A stretch of 64,000 nucleotides of DNA, from positions 372,001 through 436,000 of the forward strand of contig NZ_FXTA01000001.1 of NCBI RefSeq assembly GCF_900182645.1. Reading direction: 5' to 3'. This document shows positions 47,865-55,501 of the stretch, piece by piece. This stretch comes from Flavobacterium resistens (GTDB lineage: Bacteria > Bacteroidota > Bacteroidia > Flavobacteriales > Flavobacteriaceae). The notes under the pieces were generated by a model. That model ran no database searches. It was not told the origin of the DNA and saw nothing but the letters and a program-made list of their open reading frames with translations. Every line of letters starts with the position of its first letter. The stretch's first letter is position 1. Position numbers and translations under genes: made by a program.

Positions 47865-48518
47865 CTATCGGTGATCAAATCGTTTTGATAATCGATCTCC
47901 GGCAAACTGGATCAGGAATACCAAAATCACCAGTAAACCTAAAACTGAATTCATCGTTACCGCATCATAACCGATATATCCATATTGATAACCAACTTGC
48001 CCTAATCCGCCAGCTCCAACAGCTCCACCCATTGCAGAATAACCTACAAGGGTAATTAATGTAATAGAAGCCGCATTGATTAAAGAAGGCAAAGCTTCCG
48101 GAAGCAAAACTTTATAAACAATTTGAAAAGGAGTTGCACCTAAAGCTCGTGCAGCTTCAATCAATCCTGAAGGAAGACTTAATAAACTGTTTTCGACCAA
48201 ACGAGCAATAAATGGCGCTGCGCCAATGCCCAACGGAACTAAAGCCGCACTAACACCAATTGAAGTTCCAACAATAGCTCGTGTAAACGGAATCATCCAA
48301 ACGATTAAAATGATGAACGGAATGGAACGAAAAATATTCACCAAAACCGATAAAGTTCTGTTTAAAACAGGCTGGTCTAAAATTTGATTTTTACGGGTCA
48401 GGAAAAGTAAAATTCCTGTTGGAAGTCCTAGTAAAAAGCCAAAAAAGCCCGATACAAAAGTCATAACTATGGTTTCCCATGTTCCTTTTACTAATAAATC
48501 TATAATTGAATCAGACAT
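47865..48518 (-). CDS. metI: Methionine ABC transporter permease
   Basis: The 217-residue inner-membrane permease has five helices and the conserved coupling loop [24 protein letters not shown]. Other MetI features are the opening [52 protein letters not shown] and [23 protein letters not shown]. It pairs with MetN for ATP-driven methionine import. Its start overlaps the metN end by eight bases. Confidence 0.96.
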   Translation of the reverse strand: MSDSIIDLLVKGTWETIVMTFVSGFFGFLLGLPTGILLFLTRKNQILDQPVLNRTLSVLVNIFRSIPFIILIVWMIPFTRAIVGTSIGVSAALVPLGIGAAPFIARLVENSLLSLPSGLIEAARALGATPFQIVYKVLLPEALPSLINAASITLITLVGYSAMGGAVGAGGLGQVGYQYGYIGYDAVTMNSVLGLLVILVFLIQFAGDRLSKRFDHR

Positions 48519-49542
48519 AACCTATAATTTCTGTTTTAATGTGTTTTGAATTAAAATATTGAATCGCAGCATTGTAATTCTCGCGTTTTCCTGAAAGTTC
48601 AATCAGCATAACACCAAAATTTACTTCGCCAGCCTGATCCATTTGTGCGCTTACAATTTTGAAATCAGTATCAAAAAGCCTTGAAACTTCTGAAATAACA
48701 GGCTCGTTAACTGATTTTCCGGTCATTTCTAATTTTAATAATGGATTCAGATTTCCATTATCTTCTTTTTGCAATTTTTCCTGATAAACCGATGGAACTT
48801 CAATATGTAAAGAAGAAGAAATAAATTCTCTGGTTAATTCCTCTTTTGGATCAGCGAAAATTTCTCCGACACTTCCCTGTTCTATCAGTTTTCCGTGGCT
48901 GATAACGGCAACTTCATCACAAATCGATTTTACGACTTCCATTTGGTGCGTAATAAGCAAAACTGTGATGTTCAAACGTTTATTGATATCTTTCAATAAA
49001 TTCAAAATTGAGCGTGTTGTTGCAGGATCTAAAGCACTTGTTGCCTCATCACACAATAATACTTTTGGATTATTAGCCAAAGTCCTCGCAATCGCCACTC
49101 TTTGTTTTTGTCCACCAGAAAGACTTGCTGGATAATCGTTTGCTTTTTCAGCCAAACCTACTAATTGCAATAATTCTAAAACACGTGTTTTGATTTCACT
49201 TTTTGAAGTTCCTGCCAATTCTAACGGAAAGGCAACATTTTCGAAAACGGTTCTTGAAGAAAGCAAATTGAAATGCTGAAAAATCATTCCGATTTGTCTT
49301 CTTTCAATTGCCAACTCTCGGTTTGAAAGTTGCATCAACGCTTTTCCATCTACAATAATTTCACCCGAAGTTGGTCTTTCCAACAAATTCACACATCGGA
49401 TCAAAGTACTTTTTCCAGCACCCGAAGTTCCAATAACACCAAAAACTTTTCCCTCCGGAACTCTCAACGAGACATCATACAAAGCAGTTACGACTCTGTC
49501 TTTCTGATGAAAAGTTTTGGTTACATTTTTTAATTCAATCAT
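48511..49542 (-). CDS. metN: Methionine ABC transporter ATPase
   Basis: The 343-residue ATPase has Walker [11 protein letters not shown]-loop [12 protein letters not shown], signature LSGGQKQR, Walker [13 protein letters not shown] and switch His in LLITHQM. A C-terminal NIL domain (about 265-340) binds methionine in this family and causes trans-inhibition by cytoplasmic methionine. It heads metN-metI-metQ. A strong terminator-like hairpin ends 22 bases before its ATG, itself preceded by a Met/Cys-rich short frame, so its expression may be controlled by attenuation. Confidence 0.97.
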   Translation of the reverse strand: MIELKNVTKTFHQKDRVVTALYDVSLRVPEGKVFGVIGTSGAGKSTLIRCVNLLERPTSGEIIVDGKALMQLSNRELAIERRQIGMIFQHFNLLSSRTVFENVAFPLELAGTSKSEIKTRVLELLQLVGLAEKANDYPASLSGGQKQRVAIARTLANNPKVLLCDEATSALDPATTRSILNLLKDINKRLNITVLLITHQMEVVKSICDEVAVISHGKLIEQGSVGEIFADPKEELTREFISSSLHIEVPSVYQEKLQKEDNGNLNPLLKLEMTGKSVNEPVISEVSRLFDTDFKIVSAQMDQAGEVNFGVMLIELSGKRENYNAAIQYFNSKHIKTEIIGYV

Positions 49543-49564
49543 TTCTCAATCAAGGTTAAAAACA

Positions 49565-49598
49565 AAAAAGCCTTTCAAATGTTCATGAAAGGCTTTTT
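49565..49598 (-). terminator. Terminator or attenuator hairpin before metN
   Basis: A 13-bp perfect stem (AAAAAGCCTTTCA and complement) with an 8-nt loop is followed on the minus strand by T6-G-T5. It ends only 22 bases before the metN ATG. It could terminate the PLP-enzyme transcript or act as an attenuator for metNIQ; the leader frame in front of it favours the second or both. Confidence 0.85.
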
Positions 49599-49616
49599 GA
49601 AATAAATAATATCATT

Positions 49617-49712
49617 TTATATAGAAGCCAGCTCAATGAATTGCATTACAATAGTACAGCACATCATACTGCTGTTATAATAATTCTTCATATTCTGGTC
49701 ATTTTTTCTCAT
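49617..49712 (-). CDS. Candidate Met/Cys-rich leader peptide of metNIQ
   Basis: A 31-codon frame starts at ATG 49712 and stops at 49617, 18 bases before the hairpin. Met codons fall at positions 1, 8, 16, 17 and 23, with Cys at 18 and 19 (core SSMMCCTIVM). A start at codon 8 (ATG 49691) would give 24 residues and a more normal leader. Met and Cys are rare residues, and they cluster right in front of a terminator and a methionine importer. That arrangement is what a ribosome-stalling attenuator would show. The GGCTT in its last codons can pair with the AAGCC of the terminator's left arm, a possible antiterminator. There is no direct evidence of translation. Confidence 0.5.
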   Translation of the reverse strand: MRKNDQNMKNYYNSSMMCCTIVMQFIELASI

Positions 49713-49720
49713 TGCGATTG

Positions 49721-49754
49721 CAAATTTAAGTAGTAATTTCCAATTTTAGCACAA
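49721..49754 (-). promoter_or_regulatory. Possible internal promoter for leader peptide and metNIQ
   Basis: On the minus strand, TTG (49752-49754), a 23-base spacer and TAAATTTG (49721-49728) fit the TANNTTTG promoter class at its upper spacing limit. The transcript would start about 4-5 bases before ATG 49712, making the second in-frame ATG (49691) the more usable start. It lies in the gap after the PLP-enzyme stop at 49804. Confidence 0.5.
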
Positions 49755-49803
49755 AAATCATTAAAACTTTTATTACCCTATCAAAATAATAGATTATTTT
49801 TTA

Positions 49804-51285
49804 TTACAATCTAAACCAATCATTCACTTCTCTCGAAATTGTATCTTTTAGCCTTGGATTTTCAAATTCATTTGTGACAGGATTATATTCGTAATCTTTT
49901 TGCCATTCTTTATAATATAAAGACACTTGCTTAATCGCATTACAAATAAATAAAAGCTCTTCATTTGTAGTAATCGGATGCAGTGATAAACGTACCCAAC
50001 CCGGCTTATTGATTTGATTTTTCTCCGATAATTCTTTGGTAATTGCTCTGGAACGTTTTTCATCAATATTGAACAGATAATGCGCATAAGTACTCGCGCA
50101 CGACCAGCCACCGCGAACCTGAATTCCGAAACGATCATTTAAAAGTCGTACGATTAAATTGTAATGAATATTTTCAATTACAAAAGAAACACAGCCAATC
50201 CGCTTGCTTTTTAAGTCTCCTAAAATGGACAAACCTTGTATTTTTTGAAGTTTCGAAAAACAAACATCCAAAAGTTCTTTCTCTCTTTTTGCAATCTGCT
50301 CCACTCCCATTTTTTCTTTTAATTCTATTGCCAAAGCAGTTCGAATCACTTGCAAAAATCCCGGAGTTCCGCCGTCTTCTCTTACTTCAATTATGTCACT
50401 GTATGAATATTTCCCTAAAGGATTTGTCCATTTTACATTTCCTCCGCCCGGATTATCAGGAAAATCAGATTGGTATAATTTTTCATTAAAAACCAAAACA
50501 CCGCAAGTTCCTGGTCCGCCCAAAAATTTGTGAGGCGAAAAGAAAATAGCATCTAATTGCTGTTCTGGATCTTTTGGATGCATATCGATTTTGACATAAG
50601 GTGCCGAAGCTGCAAAATCTACAAAACACAATCCGCCGTTTTGATGCATGATTTTGGCTAATTCATAATAAGGTGTAATAATTCCCGTAACGTTTGAGCA
50701 TGCTGTAAATGAGCCGATTTTTACACTTCTGTCAGCGTATTTTTTTATTTCTGAAGAAAGAATTTCGGGATCGACCAAGTTATTTTCATCCGGAGGCAGA
50801 ATTACAACATCGGCATCGGATTCATACCAGGAAACCTGATTCGAATGATGTTCCATATGTGTGATAAAAACTACTGGTTTATCATTTGCATTTTCTTTTT
50901 GATGATTCTTTCTCAAGCCGATAATACGCTGTAATTTCGACAAAGCAGCCGTCATTCCAGTTCCGGTTGTCACTAAAACATCAGCTTCGTTTGCATTAAC
51001 CGACTTTTTAATAATGTCTCTTGCGCGCTGATAAGCATAAGTCGAAGCTTTTCCGGTTTGACTTGAAAACGAATGCGTATTGGCAATCATCGGACCAACT
51101 TTATTGAGCATAATATCTTCAATCGGGACGTATAATCTTCCACTGGCAACCCAATCTGCATAAAGCAAATTTTGTTCTCCGTAAACCGATTCAAAAATAT
51201 GATCAATTCCTAATGTGTTTTCTCTAAACTTATTAAAGTAACACTCAGATTCTGTTGATTTTGTTGTTGGCTCAATAGCATTCAT
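49804..51285 (-). CDS. Class V PLP-dependent aminotransferase / cysteine desulfurase-like enzyme
   Basis: The 493-residue protein has the fold-type I class V pattern. The active-site Lys is in FFSPHKFLGGPGTCG (near 252), the pyridine-ring Asp in GGLCFVDFAAS (about 213), a phosphate-binding TGTGMTAAL and a C-terminal Arg/Gly segment GIQVRGGWSCAS. The Cys of that last motif lies where SufS-type desulfurases carry their catalytic Cys. It lies in a SAM-I-controlled unit with a TlpA-like thioredoxin and ahead of the methionine importer, so a role in cysteine/methionine sulfur mobilisation is inferred. The substrate cannot be read from the sequence. The 42-base gap to the upstream gene indicates one transcript. 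Confidence 0.85.
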   Translation of the reverse strand: MNAIEPTTKSTESECYFNKFRENTLGIDHIFESVYGEQNLLYADWVASGRLYVPIEDIMLNKVGPMIANTHSFSSQTGKASTYAYQRARDIIKKSVNANEADVLVTTGTGMTAALSKLQRIIGLRKNHQKENANDKPVVFITHMEHHSNQVSWYESDADVVILPPDENNLVDPEILSSEIKKYADRSVKIGSFTACSNVTGIITPYYELAKIMHQNGGLCFVDFAASAPYVKIDMHPKDPEQQLDAIFFSPHKFLGGPGTCGVLVFNEKLYQSDFPDNPGGGNVKWTNPLGKYSYSDIIEVREDGGTPGFLQVIRTALAIELKEKMGVEQIAKREKELLDVCFSKLQKIQGLSILGDLKSKRIGCVSFVIENIHYNLIVRLLNDRFGIQVRGGWSCASTYAHYLFNIDEKRSRAITKELSEKNQINKPGWVRLSLHPITTNEELLFICNAIKQVSLYYKEWQKDYEYNPVTNEFENPRLKDTISREVNDWFRL

Positions 51286-51327
51286 TTCCCTATCATTTTT
51301 AAATTAACAAATTGTATTATCGATTGA

Positions 51328-52326
51328 TTAGTTGTTGCTGACTTTTTTATCTAAAAGCGATTTTAAAGTAGATTGCAACTCTTCTCCATGAAGATTTTTA
51401 GCTATAATAGTTCCTTTAGAATCCACTAAATAATTCGCTGGAATCGCTCTTACTCCATATAATTTTGCAACTGCACTGTTCCAAAAAAGCAAATCAGAAA
51501 CGTGCGTCCATGTTAGTTTATCATCCTGAATTCCTTTGATCCAGTTTTCTTTCTTTTTGTCTAAAGAAACGGCGATTATATTAAATCCTTTATCGTGGAA
51601 TTCTTTGTAAGCTGCCACAATATTTGGATTTTCTCTTCGGCATGGACCACACCATGAAGCCCAAAAATCAACTAAAGTGTAACCTTTCAGGTTTTCAGAA
51701 AAATGAACCGGTTTTCCTTCTGTATCATTGGCTGTAAAATCTGGCGCTTTTTTTCCAACCGCTAATCCGTCTAATACGATAGCCAAATCTTTTAGTTCTT
51801 TCACGTAAGTGATATTCTGAAGGCTCTTATCCAATAAAGCAATATTTTGTGTGATTTGCTCTGGAGTCAATCGGTATGACCAGTTTCTATATAAAACATA
51901 AGCTGAAACAATAGATTTTGGATTTGCTGTAATGAATTTGCTGATTTCTACATCTTTTGATTTTTTATACGTTTCAAACAAATCTTGTGCAGCAGAACCT
52001 TCAACAACTGAATTTGTATAGTACTTTTTCGGACTTAATTTAACTGTAATTGGTCCTTTTTCAAGAAAAACATACAATGGAGAATCTGCAGTATTTACGC
52101 TTAAACCATATAATTCCGGTGTTTTTACTTTTGTTTTAAAACTAAAACTTCCGTCTTTCACTTTTACCGAATCAATTGTGGTAAACATTTTATTATGAAA
52201 CTTTTGCAAATACACATATTGTGCAACAGTATCGACAACAGTTCCTTTTAACTGCAAATTATTTTCTTGTGCCTGAATTTGGATTGTTCCAAAAAATAAA
52301 GCAAGACCTAATAGTATTTTTTTCAT
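51328..52326 (-). CDS. TlpA-like thioredoxin with N-terminal DUF4369-type domain
   Basis: The 332-residue precursor has a signal peptide (about 1-19, ending IQAQ), a beta-rich DUF4369-like domain (about 22-115, opening LQLKGTVVDTVAQYVYLQKF), a helical linker and an AhpC/TSA-thioredoxin domain (about 190-330) with the redox motif WASWCGPCRREN (Cys pair near 227 and 230). It should act as a periplasmic thiol-disulfide reductase. It is the first long gene downstream of the SAM-I riboswitch, an unusual target, implying a link to sulfur amino acid supply. A 284-base stretch separates it from the aptamer. Confidence 0.9.
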   Translation of the reverse strand: MKKILLGLALFFGTIQIQAQENNLQLKGTVVDTVAQYVYLQKFHNKMFTTIDSVKVKDGSFSFKTKVKTPELYGLSVNTADSPLYVFLEKGPITVKLSPKKYYTNSVVEGSAAQDLFETYKKSKDVEISKFITANPKSIVSAYVLYRNWSYRLTPEQITQNIALLDKSLQNITYVKELKDLAIVLDGLAVGKKAPDFTANDTEGKPVHFSENLKGYTLVDFWASWCGPCRRENPNIVAAYKEFHDKGFNIIAVSLDKKKENWIKGIQDDKLTWTHVSDLLFWNSAVAKLYGVRAIPANYLVDSKGTIIAKNLHGEELQSTLKSLLDKKVSNN

Positions 52327-52455
52327 TTGTTTTTGATTTTTAGTGATTAATAAGTTTATGATGATTTTTAAATTGTGTTTTTAAATTGAACAAAAGAATT
52401 CCTGTACCAATCCTGAAAGACTTGGCAAATCTTGTTTTAAAAGAAAAATGAAAAT

Positions 52456-52554
52456 CTAAAACCTTTGCATTCGGAAAACTTCAACATTATTTTCTTGAAA
52501 GAACAAATTGAAACGATCAGAATCGGCGTGTAATAGAACTGACTTGGTTTTCAT
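52456..52554 (-). CDS. Short frame between SAM-I riboswitch and TlpA-like gene
   Basis: ATG 52554, preceded by a run of ten A residues as at many Flavobacterium starts, opens 32 codons (beginning MKTKSVLLHADSDRFNLFF, ending MQRF) before TAG. It starts 60 bases after the aptamer's 3' end, where a translationally controlled first gene would be expected. It is the only sizeable frame in the 284-base stretch before the TlpA-like gene. It has no Met/Cys run. It may be a small protein, a leader peptide or chance. Confidence 0.35.
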   Translation of the reverse strand: MKTKSVLLHADSDRFNLFFQENNVEVFRMQRF

Positions 52555-52613
52555 TTTTTTTTTAATAAATTTTAATACTGATGATCTCATTCAGATTTGT
52601 TTTAGAAATCTTT

Positions 52614-52710
52614 CTTATCTGTCCCGCAAGGCGGGAAGGATTTAGCACCTTGTTTGGCAACAGGTTGCTAAGACTTCGCAGGGCCTACTCCCTCAGTCTT
52701 TCTGGATAAG
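52614..52710 (-). promoter_or_regulatory. SAM-I riboswitch (S box)
   Basis: The 97-base minus-strand element has all SAM-I hallmarks in order: P1 strand CTTATC, GAGGGA, GGCCC, GAAG, GCAACC, GGTGCTAAATCC, a P4 hairpin CCCGCCTTGCGGG and the closing AGATAAG that pairs with the start. SAM binding normally switches off downstream sulfur genes. No strong terminator immediately follows: a weak AGATTT/AAATCT stem and an A-tract lead to a short frame, so control may be translational, acting on that frame. It lies 27 bases after a consensus promoter and precedes the TlpA-like gene, the PLP enzyme gene and metNIQ. Confidence 0.96.
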
Positions 52711-52736
52711 TATCATTACAGAAATATTCTGCGCTA

Positions 52737-52768
52737 CAAATATATATTAATTCTACCGAATTAGTCAA
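52737..52768 (-). promoter_or_regulatory. Promoter of the SAM-I-controlled operon
   Basis: TTG (52766-52768), a 21-base spacer and TATATTTG (52737-52744) match the Flavobacterium consensus well. The predicted start near 52730 places the aptamer about 20 bases into the transcript. Confidence 0.8.
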
Positions 52769-52922
52769 GTTTAAAATTACTTTTTTTAATTTTATTTTGA
52801 ATAAAGTAAACTTCACTCAATAATAAACTCAAAAACAATCATTTATAAAACATAAAAATTAGCTTATTATGGATGAAATTAAGCCGATTTTAGTTTTTCA
52901 ATTTCAAAAAAGACATAAAAAA

Positions 52923-52948
52923 AACTCATTCCGCTTCTGAAATGAGTT
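52923..52948 (-). terminator. Terminator of the nitronate monooxygenase operon
   Basis: An 8-bp stem (AACTCATT with complement) followed on the minus strand by a T-run, 36 bases after the stop at 52984. Confidence 0.7.
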
Positions 52949-52983
52949 CATTATTATCTTAAAAAAGTAGCGCAAATAAATTG

Positions 52984-54069
52984 TTACGCTTTCAATTCAT
53001 CAAAATAAGCTGTTGTTTCTTCAATTAAAGAATGCATCAACTCTCCTGCCCTTCTGTGTTTTAGAATTGGCGAAATCTGTCCACCCCAAAAAAGTATCAT
53101 ATCCCATTTTTCCTGATCTAGTGCCGCTTTTCGCAAATGAGACATAAAAGTAGTCTGCAACGGAAACGGAAGAACGGCTGCTTCTTTTCCCATAATTTCT
53201 TTTGCAATTCTGCTCGTGATGCCACGCCCTAGTCTTCCTGTATAAGCGCGCGATAAAGTCGTATATTTTGATGCATCTGAAAATAACATCTCTCTGTGAA
53301 TTGGCAATGCGTTTGATTCTTCAGTTGCCAAAAAAGCGGTTCCTAACTGCGCGGCACTTGCTCCTAAAGCCAATGCAGCGGCAATTCCTTTTCCGTTTGC
53401 AATTCCTCCTGCTGCAATAACAGGAATTTTTACTTTTTCTCTAATTAATTGCAACAAAACAAAGGTTCCGGTTACTGAAGATTCGGCGGAAGCCAAAAAT
53501 GAAGGTCGGTGACCACCTGCTTCAAAACCTGATGCAATAATCATATCTACGCCGGCATTTTCTAAAAACAATGCTTCGTCTAAAGTGGTTGCAGCCCCAA
53601 CGGTTACAATTCCTAATTTTTTACATTGTTCCAAAATATCCTGTGAAAGCGTTCCAAACATAAAACTGAAAACCTTCGGACGAATATCCAGAACTACTTG
53701 CAACTGATTTTCAAATCGGGATTGAAATGGAGCCGGTTTTTCTGGTAACGGAATTCCGACTTCATCAAAATAAGGTTTGAACAATTCTTTTGCTTTATTA
53801 TATTGTTCATCAGTTATTCCGCTAGGATCAATATCAGAATCCGAAACCCAAAGATTTAGATTATAAGGTTTATTAGTTAAAGCTTTTATCTGTTTGTCGG
53901 CTTCATAAATCTCCTGCGGACTCATGGTATATGCGCCATATCCTCCCAAACCGCCAGCATTTGAAACGGCCGCAGTAAGTTCAGGCGTTGAAAGATTTCC
54001 GCCAAATGGCCCTTGCAGGATTGGATATTGGATTCCTAATAATTCTGAAGCTTTAGTATTGTACCACAT
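52984..54069 (-). CDS. Nitronate monooxygenase-like FMN enzyme (NPD family)
   Basis: The 361-residue TIM-barrel flavoprotein matches the 2-nitropropane dioxygenase family. It has the N-terminal LGIQYPILQGPFGG, IIASGFEAGGHRPSF with the conserved catalytic-type His, and the FMN phosphate site PVIAAGGIANGKGIAAALALGASAAQLGTAFLATEES. It oxidises nitronates to carbonyl compounds and nitrite, or reduces related substrates. ATG 54069 is chosen because MWYNTKASELLG aligns with the family start; a longer frame would overlap the preceding gene. It is the last gene of the minus-strand YceI/tautomerase/SDR/NTF2-like run (17-base gap). Confidence 0.9.
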   Translation of the reverse strand: MWYNTKASELLGIQYPILQGPFGGNLSTPELTAAVSNAGGLGGYGAYTMSPQEIYEADKQIKALTNKPYNLNLWVSDSDIDPSGITDEQYNKAKELFKPYFDEVGIPLPEKPAPFQSRFENQLQVVLDIRPKVFSFMFGTLSQDILEQCKKLGIVTVGAATTLDEALFLENAGVDMIIASGFEAGGHRPSFLASAESSVTGTFVLLQLIREKVKIPVIAAGGIANGKGIAAALALGASAAQLGTAFLATEESNALPIHREMLFSDASKYTTLSRAYTGRLGRGITSRIAKEIMGKEAAVLPFPLQTTFMSHLRKAALDQEKWDMILFWGGQISPILKHRRAGELMHSLIEETTAYFDELKA

Positions 54070-54086
54070 CACTTTAAAATTTAAAA

Positions 54087-54536
54087 TTATTCGCTTAAAT
54101 CGGTCAACATTTTGTTGACAATAAGCCATTTTCCGTTGATCTTATGGAAAGATAAAAAATCACGATAATTAAAATCGTACATTTTCACATTTAGTTCTGC
54201 AACAGCGATTGAATTTACGACTTTTATATTCAAAATTTCACCTTTAAAAGGTTTTCCTGAATCTTTTGGGCTTTGTCTATTTTTTACGCCATCCAAATAA
54301 AGATCCACAGTTTTAAAATAAGGCTGACCTTTTACATCTCCAAAAACAAAACTTCCCGGATAAAAAATACTTCCCAAAAGCAGTACATCGCCTTCATAAA
54401 TTCCTTTAAAATAATAGTTTTCAACTGCATCTCTTATCGCTGCAATTTCAGTTTGATTTTCCATTTTGATCGTATTTTGAGCTTTTATGCCCTGAAAACT
54501 CCAGAGCATAAAAGCAGTTAATAAAATAGTTTTCAT
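54087..54536 (-). CDS. NTF2-like (lumazine-binding-type) exported protein
   Basis: The 149-residue precursor has a signal peptide (about 1-19, ending IKAQ) and an NTF2/SnoaL-like fold: DAVENYYFKGIYEGDVLLLGSIFYPGSFVFGDVKGQPYFKTVDLYLDG, then SIAVAELNVKMYDFNYRDFLSFHKINGKWLIVNKML. This is the pattern of the putative lumazine-binding (DUF4440-like) group. Its ligand or substrate is unknown. It lies five bases after the SDR gene and 17 before the monooxygenase gene, within one operon. Confidence 0.85.
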   Translation of the reverse strand: MKTILLTAFMLWSFQGIKAQNTIKMENQTEIAAIRDAVENYYFKGIYEGDVLLLGSIFYPGSFVFGDVKGQPYFKTVDLYLDGVKNRQSPKDSGKPFKGEILNIKVVNSIAVAELNVKMYDFNYRDFLSFHKINGKWLIVNKMLTDLSE

Positions 54537-54541
54537 GTTAA

Positions 54542-55273
54542 TTATAAGTTGTGCCCTGCTGCTTTTCCTCCGTCAACATTGATAATGGCGCCGGTAATAA
54601 AATTACTTTTGGCAACAGTGTACACCATTTCGGCAACATCGTCAATTTCTCCAACTCGATTTAACAAGTGCAGACCAGCAGCCGCATCAGCATTATCACC
54701 GTGCATTGGCGTTCTGATTACTCCCGGAGCAACTGTATTGAAACGAATGTTTTGTTTACCAAATTCTGCCGCTAATTGAACCGTAATAGCGTGAATTGCT
54801 CCTTTACTTGCTATTGGCGCTGAAGCTGGCCATCCACCCAAACCGTGATTTACAAGCGGTGTTCCAATATTGATTACAACACCACCTTTTTGTTCCAACA
54901 TTTGAGGAACTACCGCTTGTGTTGTGAAATAAGTTCCTTTTAAGTTGGTTGTCAAGAATTTATCTAAATAAGCTTCATCAACTTCCAAAAATGGTTTACT
55001 GTCAAAGATTCCTGCATTGTTTACCAAAACATCTACTGAACCGAATTTTTCGATTGCAATTTTCACTAATTGTTCTCCTGTTTGTTTGTTGCTGATATCT
55101 CCTGCATACATGGCCAAATTATCGCCTCCGCCAAATTCATTAAAAGCATTTTCTAATGACGCTGGTGTTACCGAATTGATTACAACATTATCTCCTCTGT
55201 CCAAAAAGTATTTTGCAATTCCTTTTCCAATACCAGATGCTGCTCCGGTAACGATTATCGTTTGTTTTTTCAT
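54542..55273 (-). CDS. SDR family oxidoreductase lacking the catalytic Tyr
   Basis: The 243-residue Rossmann protein has the cofactor motif TGAASGIGKGIA (9-20), NNAG (85-88) and the structural Asn of TTNLKGT (N110). At the active site the usual YxxxK reads PIASK (Pro153, Lys157), and the usual Ser is replaced in NIGTPL (Thr138). The rest of the SDR C-terminus is normal (VAPGVIRTPMHG, GAIINVDGGKAAGH). Either an unusual catalytic mechanism or a non-enzymatic/altered role follows. It sits in the redox operon between the tautomerase gene (5-base gap) and the NTF2-like gene. Confidence 0.9.
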   Translation of the reverse strand: MKKQTIIVTGAASGIGKGIAKYFLDRGDNVVINSVTPASLENAFNEFGGGDNLAMYAGDISNKQTGEQLVKIAIEKFGSVDVLVNNAGIFDSKPFLEVDEAYLDKFLTTNLKGTYFTTQAVVPQMLEQKGGVVINIGTPLVNHGLGGWPASAPIASKGAIHAITVQLAAEFGKQNIRFNTVAPGVIRTPMHGDNADAAAGLHLLNRVGEIDDVAEMVYTVAKSNFITGAIINVDGGKAAGHNL

Positions 55274-55278
55274 GATAT

Positions 55279-55497
55279 TTATTTTTTATCGGCAGTTATG
55301 CCTTTTTCTCTTAATACTGATACTTGTTCTCCTGCGTAACCCCAATCGTCTAATTCAACTTCCTGAATTACAACGTGAGTCAAATGCGGATCTTTGTTTA
55401 AAACCTCGGTAATCAAATTGGTTATTCCGCTTATTAATTGTTGTTTTTGCTCGCGTGTTACGCCTTCGCGAGTCAATTCTAATTTTACGTAAGGCAT
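55279..55497 (-). CDS. 4-oxalocrotonate tautomerase family protein
   Basis: The 72-residue protein starts MPYVKLELTREGVTREQKQQLI; after Met removal Pro1 is the catalytic base of this family. A longer frame upstream is rejected because it would bury that proline. The rest (TNLITEVLNKDPHLTHVVIQEVELDDWGYAGEQVS) fits the small hexameric or trimeric tautomerases, though it is slightly longer than 4-OT (62). It could isomerise enol/keto intermediates. It lies four bases after the YceI stop and five before the SDR gene. Confidence 0.9.
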   Translation of the reverse strand: MPYVKLELTREGVTREQKQQLISGITNLITEVLNKDPHLTHVVIQEVELDDWGYAGEQVSVLREKGITADKK

Positions 55498-55501
55498 GGC
55501 T

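Larger units (their letters stand above)
52327..52983. other. 657-base intergenic region with SAM-I regulatory leader
   Basis: It contains, in transcription order on the minus strand, the promoter (52737-52768), the SAM-I aptamer (52614-52710), a 32-codon frame (52456-52554) and the remaining leader to the TlpA-like ATG. The terminator of the nitronate monooxygenase gene (52923-52948) lies at its other edge. Nothing else is recognised. Confidence 0.8.

Noticed and set aside
52614-52710. GC-rich patch as a terminator or tRNA remnant
   Set aside because: The ordered conserved blocks and P1 pairing identify it as a SAM-I aptamer; no tRNA fold fits.
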